A stretch of DNA of 64,000 bases from Pelodera strongyloides. Taxonomy: Eukaryota; Nematoda; Chromadorea; Rhabditida; Rhabditidae. Positions 33,616 to 45,927 of the stretch are shown here, piece after piece. Positions within the stretch are counted from its first letter, which is position 1; each line of letters opens with the position of its first letter. The translations under genes and the position numbers were made by a program. The DNA lies in the NCBI GenBank assembly GCA_036852015.1, contig JAANDG010000064.1, positions 124,001-188,000 of the forward strand. The letters run 5' to 3'. The notes beneath the pieces are model-generated. The model worked only from the letters and a program-made list of their open reading frames with translations, was not told the origin of the DNA and did not search any database.

Positions 33616-34365
33616 TATAGTTTGCGCGAATGTAGAAAACTCATGACTTATAAATACAAGGTCCTACGATACTCGTAAAAAAGGTGCTAGACCTAGACGG
33701 GAATTCAATCATTGAATGACACGACACGTGCAAGAATACGTTAGAAGTAAATTGCAAATTATAGAGTAGACGCGTACAGTCGAGGCTGCAAACCGCTAAC
33801 CATAGTACTAAAAGCCAAATGAGAAGAAATACACTATGAGTTGCATTACTTCATTTAATAGTTTGGAGAACATATTCTTACTTCCAGGGGAAAGAATTGA
33901 ATTGGGGTCGATTTTTTATTATAAATTATGCTCCGTATGATACATGAGAATGCAGGTGCACTAGATGTGTTTCAAAAACCTACCGGTATTTCGCTTTAAA
34001 AGACAATCGTCAAAGACATACAAGGAAAACAGAGCTGGAGCATCAATAGAATAGTACTAGGTACTTATATCCCATAGGAATAGGGCGGTTCACAGGTGTA
34101 CCTCACATCAAATATTTTGAATTATAATAAACTTAATTAAAGAAGGTCGAAGATCAACTTCGTATAAAACACCTACGCAGGCTCATATATTATAGTCATA
34201 TGATTTGCCACCAGAATGGGGTAACTGGGTTATTTCTATAAAATTATTAAGAATCAAACTTTTTTTACAGTTTTCTACATTTCCTTTAATAATTACGTGA
34301 CTCATGGATTTTCCTACGGCGAACAGTTAGTTTCAGTTCCGCTTCACTTCTTTTTTTTTTTTCTT

Positions 34366-34535
34366 TGAAAACGGTATGACACGTGGTTTGTGAAGCACTT
34401 CCCAAGTCGTCTTGCGTAAAATAAGGTGCCCTAGTGTGATTTTGTTTAGCACACTACATTGCAAAGTATGTGCATTACACATGGGAGCGCATATAGCCAG
34501 CAAACGTTTCACAAACCACGTACTACACCGCATTG
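34366..34535. repeat. palindromic MITE, type B
   Basis: GGTATGACACGTGGTTTGTG faces CACAAACCACGTACTACACC; the TTAA termini are degenerate. Confidence 0.65.
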
Positions 34536-34835
34536 ACGTCTCGGTCTCAGGCTATCAGGTACAAAAAGATAGTCCAAATTTTGCTGAGAAAGGATAGAGG
34601 TCTAGGAAATCATACTTCATAATTAGCATACAATGAGCGATTTGTTCAATAAACAAATCACGCTTACCTCCCTTTAAATAAGAGAAAACAAAAGAGGGAA
34701 CATTTTGGCACATGAAGGCGGAAGGCTTAGCTGGTGATTGAGCGGGTGCTTATTAGAGGCGAGCTTCCTCTTTTACGCCTAATGATTAACAATAAGAAAA
34801 ACCCAAAATAGCTTCAAACACATATTTTAACCTAT

Positions 34836-35281
34836 TTCACCAAATAAAAACAACAAATATTCAGTAACAATAAACTAATGTAACATACATTTCATGGCCA
34901 AATACACTTCAACAATTTCTATCTTTCTATTATTTAAAAAAAAAATATTGTGTGGGAGCGCTTTTTCACAGTCTAAAAAATTTAGTACATCATTTAGTAG
35001 TTCAGCGTCAGAGTCAAAGTCAAAAGTCTATTTCAAACTAAACTGCTGAGTTGGCAGTTTCACCAAATAAAAAAAATATATTCAGTAACAATAAACTAAT
35101 GGAACATACATTTCATGGCCAAATACACTTCAACAATTTCTAACTTTCTATTATTTCAAAAAAAAAAAATACTGTGTGGAAGCGCTTTTTCACAGTCTAA
35201 AAAATTTAGTACATCATTTAGTAGTTCAGCGTCAGAGTCAAAGTCAAAAGTCTATTTCAAACTAAACTGCTGAGTTGTCAG
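34836..35281. repeat. 223 bp tandem duplication
   Basis: Copy 1 spans 34836-35058 and copy 2 spans 35059-35281. They differ at only a few positions and in the length of an A-run. Each contains CATTTCATGGCCAAATACAC and CAGCGTCAGAGTCAAAGTCA. No coding potential seen. Confidence 0.9.
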
Positions 35282-37543
35282 TATGTAAAAAATCATCCAG
35301 AACTTGCTAAATTTTCAGCATTACGAGGGCTATTACTGTTCCTGAATGAGATTTTTCTGCTTACTTAGATGTGTTCCAAATATTTTCGGGGGTCTATTCT
35401 CTTCCGCTTTAATGCCATAAATCTGGTTCCAGCCTATAATTAGCACTTTGTACTTGAAATAGAAATAGGAAGTGACGTCTATATGCGTGCATGGGCCCCT
35501 TAGACCCGCCTCAAGATTTCTATAATTACATGGTTTATTTAATCTAAGGGGGAAGATAATACTGACGATATCAATTTAGAATTAAAGTTAGCATGAGGAA
35601 AAAATAGAACTAGTGACGTCTAGAAAAGCCCAAGAATGTGTTGAGCACAGTGGTTAGCACAATAGACCAACAATACAAAGACTCGGGTTCAGATTTGTAG
35701 AAAAGTGCAACGCGAGCTATCGTGCCGAAGCCGCAGACCTGCCGCGGCCCATCAAAAGCGCGCCGCGCTCTCGCCGCGCATCATTTCATAAATTGTGGTG
35801 ACCAAATAATCAAAAACTAAAACTAAACGTTAGTGTTTTGCAGAAGCAATGTAAAATATGTGCATAACCTTATGCACAGATCCGGCAGCAAAGAATTACG
35901 CAAACAACAGGTGAAATATATACGTTCTTATTTTTTCTATTGAATTTGATAATAGAAAGGGAGCTGGTTGAGGGTCACCTGTTTTCTTTCGGACAGAGGA
36001 AAGCATTTGCATTTATCTGAAAAGTAAACTGAAACAGTCAACAGTCAGGTTTGCGGGGCGGATGCTGCAGCTGCATTACGAATTATATGCAAATTGTTAT
36101 CAGTGGCACACAATAATGGAAAGCAGTTGTTCTGGATGCCTCACAAACCACGTACACTACCGCTTTAATCATCTGAATGAGGTTGTTTGCCGAAATTTTC
36201 AATAACAAGATGGAAAAGAGGAAAACACACCCAACATCACATAAATATGCTGATCCTAATTGAAAGAGGATGCTCATGTCTGTTATTTATTGTTATTTTT
36301 GCTTTGTTCTTGAGTAGCTCTCTCTAGCTCTCTCTGTCTCTCTCTAGCTCTCTCTATCTGTGTCTCTCTCTCTTTCTTTCTTTCTCTCTCTGTTCTCTCT
36401 GCTAATGCTCTTTTAAATGGATTGAAGGCACGTGGAGAAAGGGAACGTCTACTAACTGACTACCGACATGAATACCCTTCAAGATGGTTGAGCAAATTAT
36501 TTGAAAGGTAATAACAAAGAGAGACAGAGAGAGAGAGAATAGAGAGAGAGAGAGAAGGAGAAAGAGAAGAAGCGACAAGCATGTAAGCTTCAAGAAACCA
36601 ACGTGCATGTTGTTAAAGAAAACTTCAAAACACCGAGTAAGTGTCCTACGAACAGACCAAACCTTTCTGATCGGTTCCCCAAAGGACTAACAAATAAGTT
36701 GATATGATTACCGAAAGGAGATAGAAAAAGAAAATTGAAATAGATTGGAACTTCTGAAGAGCGACGACCAACAGGAGAACAGGACACGAGGGTATCAGAG
36801 TTTAGACTCTCCAATATCATCTTATATGTCATCTTATATGTTCATCTTATATGTTCATCTTCAAGCTGGCTAACATAATAAGGTTCGTAAAATTTACTTC
36901 AGTAGCAGAGCCATCAACCTATCAATTAAACGTACATACACTCAGAAGGCAGTTTATCAAGCTACACTACTCCCTGTATTAGAGAAGCCGAATAGATGAT
37001 GCGATCTTATAGAAGAGTATAGTTAAATTGTTAAAAAATCCTCAATTTCAAGCCTCTGTGGTACTGAAAGCTCAGCGGACACAAGCTTATCACCACTAGC
37101 AGGATTAACTAGGTATGACATAAATCGAAGAAATTAAGACTTCCCTATTCTAACAATAAGACCACAGTCAAAACCTAACATGAAGATACGAAAAAAGTAG
37201 CTACCTCTATCAGAGGAAAATGAACCTAGACCCATAATCAGACTGCCAGATTTAATTCAGCCCATAAGCATACTCTAAAAGTCCAAAAACCGGCTGGACC
37301 TAAGGTCTGGTCCTAAGCTCAGCAGCCAGAAGTCCCATCAGACCACGACCCGAATGCACTCATTTCTCGAATAATAAGAACAATTGTTGAGACAAAAGGT
37401 CGTGTGCTTTCATATGGAATCGGAAGTCATCCGGTGTCCGGAAGTTGACGATAAACGAAGAAAAAAAGGAAAAAAGAGGTTTTTGAAAGGAAGACTCGAG
37501 ACAAATGAAATCAGCACAAGATGATGTCAGCGGATATTAACAT

Positions 37544-37653
37544 TTAAAGCTGAGTTGCATGTGGTTTGTAATCGTATAGTAGTGGACATAGGTGAGTATG
37601 TGGAAGATGGCATAAAAGGCACACGTCACCAACCAAGGTGCACTACCCTTTAA
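37544..37653. repeat. degenerate palindromic MITE, type B
   Basis: TAAAGCTGAGTTGCATGTGG at the left and GTGCACTACCCTTTAA at the right fit an aged type B copy. Confidence 0.5.
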
Positions 37654-38139
37654 CGTTCGACAAAGAATGATGAAACAATAGCCTCAAAAGGGGACTAATG
37701 GCCAATAGAAAGCAAATGTGTACTTTCAATTTGAAGTTATAAATTTGTGCCAATTCCTGGCTTATTTATTTAAAGTTTGAATAGGGCGGGCGCGGGCCAC
37801 TACTCGTTTAATTTCGATGATTTTCGTTTACTTGAACCCAAAAGTGTGTACATATTGGGCCGGGAAAAAAAGTCTATTTTCGGGTCCAAACATGCAAAAT
37901 TAGAACTTCTTTCGCGGGGCCCATTAGTTAGCTTTTATGTAAATAAATGGGTTCAAAGTGGCGGTTGTTTTTATATATATTGAATAGGGACTGCTGTTTA
38001 CCATTAGGGTTTATGAGAAAGCGGGGCAACAGACAAATTCGTTATGAAATATTGCATATAAATCGCAGCACATAGTAACTGAACACTTAGATAACCTCTA
38101 GTGGTAAGGTTTGTTTAGACGTTGTGTTTAGACTTTGTT

Positions 38140-38304
38140 TAGACGGTTTTTGAAACGCATCGAGTACACCAGCTTCCTTATGCATCTTATGCAAATGACC
38201 ATAAATTAGAATAAAAAATCGAGCTACTTCGAGTAAATTAGCATAATACGCAATAATTCAGTTGTCCACGATGTGTTTCAAAAACCGGTCGGGATTTCGC
38301 TTTA
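38140..38304. repeat. TTAA-ended palindromic MITE, type A
   Basis: The left end is eroded (GACGGTTTTTGAAACGCATC) and the right end is GGTCGGGATTTCGCTTTA. The inner GCATAATACGCAATAATTCA arm is kept. Confidence 0.7.
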
Positions 38305-38554
38305 GCGAGGATTGAGGCTTTCAATATATGTGGCGTCAAAAATCAAAGCAAATTGGGTTGCAGAAGAAAGAAGTAACAAGCGATCGTGTGTTATTAAAAA
38401 GAAGGGTAATTTGTGGAACATAGAGAACTTCGAGCTTTTTACAATATGTACTCTTTGAATATATTGGAGCTATGGAATATGAAATATGAAATTTTTGCTT
38501 GGCAACGTTCCGTCATTTCGATATCAAAAAATGCCGAACTTGGGCAACGACACT

Positions 38555-38576
38555 GGTTTATTTACCCGAGTTTGAG
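38555..38576 (+). other. SL1-like spliced leader sequence
   Basis: 22 bases starting GGTTTATTTACCCGAG differ from the nematode SL1 leader at two positions (7 and 14). They are followed directly by GTTAC, so a splice-donor-like GT sits where the SL RNA has one. No Sm-site or SL RNA stem was confirmed downstream; an SL RNA pseudogene or diverged variant gene is possible. Confidence 0.5.
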
Positions 38577-39326
38577 GTTACTTTTTTTTGTTAACCAGGA
38601 CTGAAAAATGTAAAGGTGTTGATTCAAAGCCTAAGCCTAAGAATAACTAAGCCACGTCACTTGTTGCATGGAATCCAGCTTAAAACAATTAAAGGACTTT
38701 TTATAAGGTCAAAAATCTAAATCCATTTCTCAATGACATCTATTTATTTATCTAACCACAGAAAGAAACCAGTTTGAACTTTTTAATTAACTTTTTGGTT
38801 TCCGACGAGACATGAAAAGAATACAATAACAAAGAAAGTAAAAGTTCTAAATAGAATGAAAAGATGTTTTAGATGTTAATGAATTTTCTTACTTCTTACT
38901 CATAATAATATTAGTAGTAAGACTGGCAAAAATATATATAAAAAATAACGTTTCATCTCCCTTGGGATGGGGATGGAATGGAGGACCGAGAGTCATATAT
39001 AGTAACACAGCTTTAACAATAATAAGTGTGACTATTCATGCATATTTTCGATAGAAATTGAAAACATATTTTTGTCTACTTTGCAAGTGCACGTCATAGA
39101 AATTCTAAATTTAGCTCGAAAAAAAGGAAGATATTTTTAGAAAAAAAGAGTCTGCATCCCGTACTTCACCCTCCCCCCCCCCCCCCCCCTAATGAACCAT
39201 TTGCACGATGTCTGCCCTACTCAAAAAAAGTGCTCAATGTTTAGTAAATTACAGTGATACATTTCATATTGTGAATGATCTGAATTGCAAAATAAAACGG
39301 AGGCGGTGTGGGAGTAACAACGTGAA

Positions 39327-39617
39327 AATTGGCGTGCAAGCGGCAGCATTACGGCGTGTAAGTTGCCCGCTGTAATAACGTTGCCGCTTGCACGCCGTGA
39401 AGAAGTAAGGTTGCCGCTTGAACGCCGTTAAGAAGTAAGTTTGCCGATTGCGTGCCGTACTCACGTCATTTCGCTTCTTCCTTTTCGCGTGCAAGCGGCG
39501 TGATATCGGCGGGCAAGTTACACGCCATTTCAATTTCGCGTGCATTTTTGCACGCCACCGCGTTGCCAAATACACTTTGCACGCCGTTCTCACGCGGCTT
39601 GCACGCCAAGTTTCGTC
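39327..39617. repeat. GC-rich hairpin word repeat, GGCGTGCAAGCGGC type
   Basis: Same vocabulary as 22012-22219 and 24535-24710. The words TTGGCGTGCAAGCGGC, CGCTTGCACGCCGTGA and GCGTGCATTTTTGCACGCC alternate. The right 90 bases are a close reverse-complement match to 22012-22090. Confidence 0.75.
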
Positions 39618-40462
39618 ACTGCCGAAAAGCAGGGTTGTGGGCTCGGCGACAGTACGGTACGACACACGCGGTAAGCAGCGACACTAAATACAACGCGCGG
39701 TGACTCGATGACAATAAATTACTTGCGGTAGCGTGACTGCGGCAATCCACTAAGGAAACTTGGCCGGTGCGCGGCCTACACTGCGCCCGAAATGGGTGGG
39801 CCACCCATTTTTTGTGCACCCGCCATATGCCAGTTTCGCGTTGGTAGCTCCAAGCAAGCGCCTGCGCGGGCGATAAGGAGTGCAGTCACGGCGCATTTCG
39901 CTTGAAACTAATAAATTGCGTACATGTTACCACTAAGGTACTTCTAAATGAAAAAAAAAACAGCAGATGAGTCCATGACACTGGCTACTAGCTAATTGCG
40001 CATTCTGAATTCCCACCGCTTATTTGTATTGGAGGACAACATGTTATTGGAATTAGAGAGTGTTATGTGGACAATGAAATTGATATTATCTAACTAAACA
40101 GCAAAGGATCGATTACAGTGTCCAGCTAAAAGGAAACTATGCGATTACCAGGTAATTAATGATAGAAGAACTGGGACAGAGAGAGAGAGAGACAGAGACA
40201 GAGAGAGAGAGAGAGAGAAACGAATGTCAAAGTAAGCTTCTGTCATTACCACTTCATATATTCAATATTAACTTCAATGACCACAGGTTACACGATGAAA
40301 CTACCGTATTCATTATTAACACTGAATAATTAAATTACCTTCCGTAATTTGAGATTGAGCAAATATTTTTGTTACGTAACCCTACTTGTTAATCAGAGCT
40401 TGTCTTGTGATGCCAATAGTATTATTAAAGCAGTTGTTTACGTCTGATTGATAAACGAAGTC

Positions 40463-40649
40463 TCAAAGCGAAATAACAGCCGGTTTTTGAAACGTATTTG
40501 GGAGAATTGCATTCGTATGTATCTATCTATGACAACTGGGGTCGAATATGAGCCGATTTTTTATTCTAATCATGCACATTTACATATAAATGCATGGAGA
40601 TACAGTTATGCAACAAACGTTTCAAAAACGGGATGTTGTACCGCTTTAA
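40463..40649. repeat. palindromic MITE, type C
   Basis: Left end AAAGCGAAATAACAGCCGG, right end CGGGATGTTGTACCGCTTTAA-like, with inner TTTGAAACG facing CGTTTCAAA. Confidence 0.7.
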
Positions 40650-42029
40650 ACAATCAAATCCCAACATATATCGGATTCGTTTATACCTGAGAATTGAGCT
40701 CGTTTCCTCGTTACTTCATCAATATTTCATCGTGCCGCAATAGTCAGACATTGCATTGTTTATTATTTATATAAAGCACAGAAATAGCCGTCCTCTTGGC
40801 AGAGGGCCCGCTTACTTCACAAGTGCCACTAAAGCGGTAAATCAGGTGGTTGTGAAACCCGAACATGTAACTGCAGCTGTCCAACATACGTTTCAGAAAT
40901 CGGCTGTTAAATCACTTAAAAACTCAATTAGGATTCGGACTAATTAACCATGAATTGTCCAAAAAAGGATAACCCTTGTACCACGGAAAGCACATTTCGG
41001 CTAATGTAATAAGCCTAACATGTGACTTAAAAATCGCTAAAGGCTGAAGCAAGTTCATGGAACGAGCGGCATAGTTAGTGAACGAGCTAAACGGAAATGC
41101 AGATGTCATATTCCCTCTGGAGAAATATTCCCTGGGCACATAAAATAGCGGCTCTAAGGTGAGACCTCAGGAGCTCTAGGCTTTATGCTCTTATCAGTTT
41201 AGGAGTACAGTCAGTTGGTAAACTTTGAACGACAGATCAGAAGTTTCAGGAGACTGGAACGCTTGGAAATGAGATCATCGGCTTCCTTCCTGGTTCACGT
41301 GCGAATTGAATTGAGGAAGAAAAGAAATAAAAGAGCGAGGCATCACATCATACGGTGTAGTTTGGTTCACATAAAGCTTTTCGTAAGGATACGCTGATTG
41401 TAAGTCAAGTTTTAGAAAAGCTTGGTCACTATGTTGCTTGTATTTTATCAACGTTTTGGAGTTACGCTCAGGTCCCAACCCCATCTATGCGTAGCGCTTG
41501 GCTGACTCTGATGTTGTTGATTCTGCATAGGATCTCCGAGATTATCAGACAAAGTACACCGATTCAAAAATTTACAAATTTGTAATGTGACCGGCCGCGT
41601 AAGTTCGATGACAGCTACTTTTTCAACAAAAAAAGAGAGGAAAGTTAGAGAAAGGAGAGAGAGAGATAGAGAGAAGAAGAGATACACATAGTAGGTATGA
41701 ATAAAGAGAGAGGGAAATAACCAGAGGAAGAGACGATTTGTAAAAAGCCACGTCCCGAGAAGTGGTCAAAATGAAATTAGGAAGTAATTGTGTTACCTTT
41801 CTGGCCTCTAAAGGAAAACGTTTCTGGACTTATTTTGGTGGTTAATATTGACGCGAAAATTCTATTTTAGGAAAATTGCCTTATGAATGTTCCTTCTCAT
41901 AATTGAAAGTGAAAAGAACCAAACTATCTGTTTTCTCAATTGAAAAAAGTTATTCCATCATCTCAACTCTAAACGTTGATGGTGCACCGCGAAAAAGGGG
42001 CTTCGACTAAATTTGCCGCGCACCTGGAT

Positions 42030-42245
42030 CATGCTCGCGGCGCGGCGAAGGAGTGGTGCACCGACCGCACAAAAATGTGAAAATACACGCAGACGCAGAG
42101 CGCTTTCGCTCAGTCTTAGCCCGGTTCTCGCGAAAGGGCAGTCAGTGGACTCACCAGTACCTGGCGAGAGTCCGGCGAAGTCTGGGCGAAGTGCGCGGCG
42201 AGACTGAGGCGAAGTTTCTGTTTTCGCCACGTACCAGCCGAGCTT
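42030..42245. repeat. GC-rich word repeat, GGCGAAG / CGCGAAA type
   Basis: Words such as GGCGCGGCGAAGGAG, GGCGAGAGTCCGGCGAAG and TTCTCGCGAAAGGGC. Related blocks lie at about 26585-26840 and 62520-62650. ORFs over it have no coding character beyond base composition. Confidence 0.55.
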
Positions 42246-44134
42246 CGTCAGTGTCAGGCTGTTATCGTGAGGTGGAAAGTTAGCATCATGGGAAAACTGA
42301 AGTAACGACGAACTAGTGAATGTTCCCTCTCAGTTAGGCATAAGTAACAGACATAGTTTACAAAGATAGAAGTTGAAAATATGAGAGTGAACGGTATAAA
42401 TACATTTAGAGAGATATTCTGAGGTACACAGAGATACACCAATTGTAAGTCTAAGTTAACAGCTTTTAAAGTGGTGGAGTGGTGGAGATTATACCAGGCA
42501 CAGTGTTTCAGGTTAGTTTTTTTCCATTATCTACAAACCTATGCAATATTTTGGCTAAAATTATAGTGGTTCTTTATACTTTATATATCGGATTATCTGA
42601 CGACTTTACAACTTTACTTTGTACAACATAATGTTAGAGAAGGGGGCACGTGTTTATTCACTAATTTGTTCTAGTAGGGGGTGCAGAGGCAAAGGAACGC
42701 TTGTGAATCTCTGAAGTAGTCTGGAGCACACTTATATGGGGAGACCTCTTTTAGCTCTATTTTTTAGGACTTGTCCCTTAGTCCCTAGGACAAGCACTTT
42801 AATGTACAAGACGAACTTCGGAAAGGTACTTACGTATAAGTCATAAGTTTGCTTATCCGCACGTTACGAAAAAATATAGGCTAAACTGGTGACACAATAG
42901 GTATGAATCGAACATCGAACTATATACCAAAAAAAAATAGGTCTGGGATATAATGGCTCAAATCTCAAATGGGGATGTCCATACCATACAGACGAATTGA
43001 CAATATTCCCTATTCTACTAAAGTGAAAGTTTAGTTAACTCGAAGGTCCGCCATGAGTTTCCAGGCAGAGTTAGTAAAACAAAAATTCGGGGTCTCAGTC
43101 ACGGGTAACTTTAAAAAGACGAAAACAAATCAACTTTTCTTTTTCTCGGAAGTACAAAGGAAATTACTTTGAATTTCGTCAAGACGGACCTTTTCAAAAC
43201 ATTAGAATGCACTAACCTTCGGAAATTTACTACTGGTAAAGGCTAAAGTTAAAGGGTAAATTCACGGGCGCAGGCACCTAAAATCTATCTAGGTTGAGCT
43301 TGCCTTTGTGCTGCATTTCACGTTTCGTTTCATGTTAATCAGCGCACAATCATTAATCATACAAAAACAAGATGAAACCTTATGTTAAAGCATGTTTTAA
43401 AAAAAGAGGAAAGCTTTCTCGGGAACATGTTTAGGCAGGCAATGCCTAAACGAGTAGACGTAAGCCACTAGAAGCACTAGCAAACCAAAATCAGAAATGT
43501 GACCTATTCTAAATTCCAGACAAAACAAAGTCCTTCGAGACTTCAAGGCGATACTTGAAAAAATTACTTCCAAAAGCCTTCCAGTCCTCTCGGAAAGCAA
43601 TACAAGAACACTTCAGAATAAGTTATGTTCAGCAGCTGAAAAATGCCTACTGTTTTTCTGAAACAAAGTAGAATTTCTAATTTATTTGCAGGACAACGTG
43701 ACTCTCACCACGCGAAGAAAATAACAAAAATAAACATTACTTCCATAAATTTTTGCATGGGCCTTTACCATTAGCACCAAGTAAATACAAGGAGTAGAAA
43801 TAAGTATGCACGAATATGGTCTATACGACGAATCAGCTTCGTCGTTGCACTACATATGCATACATAAGAAGCTCGAAACATAATGATTGGACCACTTATA
43901 TGAGCACTGTGAGTTTACTTCCCACTCAAAGGGTACAAATAGGCTAATTTTAAGCAATAAGTAAAGAAGCAAAGTTTGTTTGTATATCACAAGTTTCTAG
44001 TTTGGTGGACGTTTTATCATAAATCACGAAATCCATTATCAATTATGTCAGGGGTAAACTGATAATCAATTAAAAAGATAAGGATTGTTCAGCAAATTGT
44101 GGCGCTCTATTATAAGTGTGGAGACTAACCGCAA

Positions 44135-45649
44135 ATGAAAATTTTATACATTTCTACTGGAGGTCGGTTTTGGTTTTGAATTCTTATTTCTTTTATGGAA
44201 ATCATTTTTCGTACTTTTTATTATTTTGATAAATGATACAATTTTATTAACCTACTAGTTGTTGGAATTGGACTACAGAAAACGGTAGCATACACGCTTC
44301 CATGCATTCAAAAAAGTTCTCACAAATATTCTAGGCGAAAGAAGAGTTGCATGATAAAATGAACCCTTACTTGTAGTGGTATTCTTACTTAATTTGTTTA
44401 TTTCTGAGATATATTTTGTTAACAGGTACCATTGACAAGGCTTATCCCCGTACCAGTGGTGGGTATGCATTCGAGTTTGTTCAACCTCCAGCCGCACTTC
44501 AAATTTGGAAGCGCGGGAAAGTTGCCTCCGACTCTGACCATATCAAGCACGTCGACCTAATGGAGAAGGACAGTCAGGATGTTACGGATGAAGATAGGTG
44601 AGAAGGTATAATAACTCTATTACGCTTCAACAGCGTGCACCTTTATTCAAGGGTAAAAATACAGTTTCAATGTTTGCTTATGACATGTCCCGCAGAGGTC
44701 CTGTGCAGTATAATGCACATCACCCCATTAAGAGGCCTAAATACTCCGGTTTGATTACCCAAGTTTGACCGATTACTTGGAGAATAAGGCCACGACGTTG
44801 ACAAAAAACCACTAGAGACGCGGTATTGTCATTTTGGTTTCTGTCACAGGAGCTAAACTCTGAAGTGAACTACTTATTAACTAACTTCGCTTTTAGACAA
44901 AAGTTGGTGTACATGATACTAGCCAAGAAGAAGTACGGTAAGATACTAGTTACGCATGGAACAGACACGATTATTGAAACGGCAAAGTATGTGGCCGAGA
45001 GGATAAAAGATAGGACAATCGTCTTTACTGGTGAGTGCGACAATAGAAATTATACCAAAATTATTGTTAATATGATGAGTGAGTGCGGAAATTGAAGTAG
45101 AATATATATTAGAAAGTACTCATAAAAGGTTCATAAACGAGTGTCAAAGAATACTGTAACCTATTGCGTAGCTGTGCGATCATGAGTCATGAGTCATGAG
45201 TTCATGAGTCATGAGTTCAGGTCATGAGTCATGAGTTCATGAGTCACGAGTTCAGGTCATGAGTCATGAGTTCAGGTCATGAGTCATGAGTTCAGATCAT
45301 GAGTCATGAGTTCATGGGGATTCGTAATAGTTGGAAATGTTCATCTCGCGTTTTTAATTTAGATATTTATAGGATCCTTCCTACCGTACGTTTTTCGCGA
45401 CTCAGATGCTGAATTCAATTTGGGTACGTCTTACAGTCACAGGTCATACGAAGTTAAATGCCTAAGTCCAAGTCTAATTGTAAGTCAAATACATGCCTAT
45501 AAAACCCAGTTTTTCATTTAGGTATGGCATTCGGAGCCCTGCAAACAATCCCGGAGCCAGGATGCTACATTGCCATTCAGGGGATAGTGGACAATTACAA
45601 AAATATTCGAAGAAACCTTGATACAGAGCGGTTTGAAATAAAAAAGTAA
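44135..45649 (+). CDS. single-domain asparaginase-like protein (short type)
   Basis: Predicted small asparaginase-like hydrolase, 170 aa. Exons: 44135-44162, 44426-44597, 44897-45030, 45373-45423, 45522-45649; all phases agree. The first catalytic motif STGGTID (residues 7-13) keeps the threonine of the TGGTI signature (T11), and the second, VTHGTDT (85-91), keeps the Thr-Asp pair. MEKDSQDVTDEDR, FTGSFLPYVF and DAEFNLGMAFGALQ are also typical of the short form. Full-length type I/II asparaginases have about 330 residues in two domains; here only the N-terminal domain exists, as in a family of roughly 160-170 residue proteins common in bacteria and rarer in eukaryotes. No signal peptide, so probably cytosolic. 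The third intron carries a minisatellite and the second an SL1-like sequence. Substrate untested; other amide substrates are possible. Transfer from bacteria is a possibility, but five introns' worth of exons and host-like splicing show it is domesticated. Confidence 0.9.
44748..44769 (+). other. SL1-like sequence in asparaginase intron 2
   Basis: 22 bases starting GGTTTGATTACCCAAG match the SL1 leader at 20 of 22 positions (differences at 6 and 22). No donor GT follows. It may come from reverse transcription of a trans-spliced mRNA or from an SL RNA copy. Confidence 0.5.
45180..45316. repeat. minisatellite with eight TGAGTCA motifs
   Basis: Tandem units of about 20 bases, typically TCATGAGTCATGAGTTCAGG, in intron 3 of the asparaginase-like gene. 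Each unit holds the AP-1/bZIP consensus TGAGTCA; eight are present. Confidence 0.85.
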
Positions 45650-45733
45650 ACACAGACACTTTATCCTCCAGATACACCAGATAAACATCCGGGAGATAAC
45701 TTAGTAATGCAGCAATTCACTTACAAAGAAATA

Positions 45734-45927
45734 TTAAAGCGAAATACCGGCCGGTTTTTGAAACACATCGAGTACACAGTATACCAGCATTCTTATGCAA
45801 CTTATGCAAATGAACATAAATTAGAATAAAAAAATCGAGCTAAATTCGAGCAAATTACCATAAATACATAAGAATTCAGTTTTCCACGATGTATGTGTTT
45901 CTAAAACCGGCCGGTAATTCGCTTTAA
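45734..45927. repeat. TTAA-ended palindromic MITE, type A
   Basis: Complete, with TTAAAGCGAAATACCGGCCG at the left and CGGCCGGTAATTCGCTTTAA at the right, 84 bases after the asparaginase stop codon. Confidence 0.85.

Larger units (their letters stand above)
30975..44134. other. 13 kb gene-poor, repeat-rich stretch
   Basis: No gene could be supported on either strand. Contents include type B elements (32388-32455, 33351-33505, about 34366-34535), type A elements (33502-33615, about 38140-38304), a 223 bp tandem duplication (34836-35281), GC-rich word-repeat islands (about 35717-35795, 39327-39617, 39770-39840, 42030-42245), type C elements (40463-40649, about 40828-40918), an SL1-like sequence (38555-38576), homopolymer C (about 39174-39189) and several GA/CT microsatellites. 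Confidence 0.6.

Noticed and set aside
39264..39703. Arg/Ala-rich ORFs on both strands
   Set aside because: They are translations of the GC-rich hairpin word repeat.
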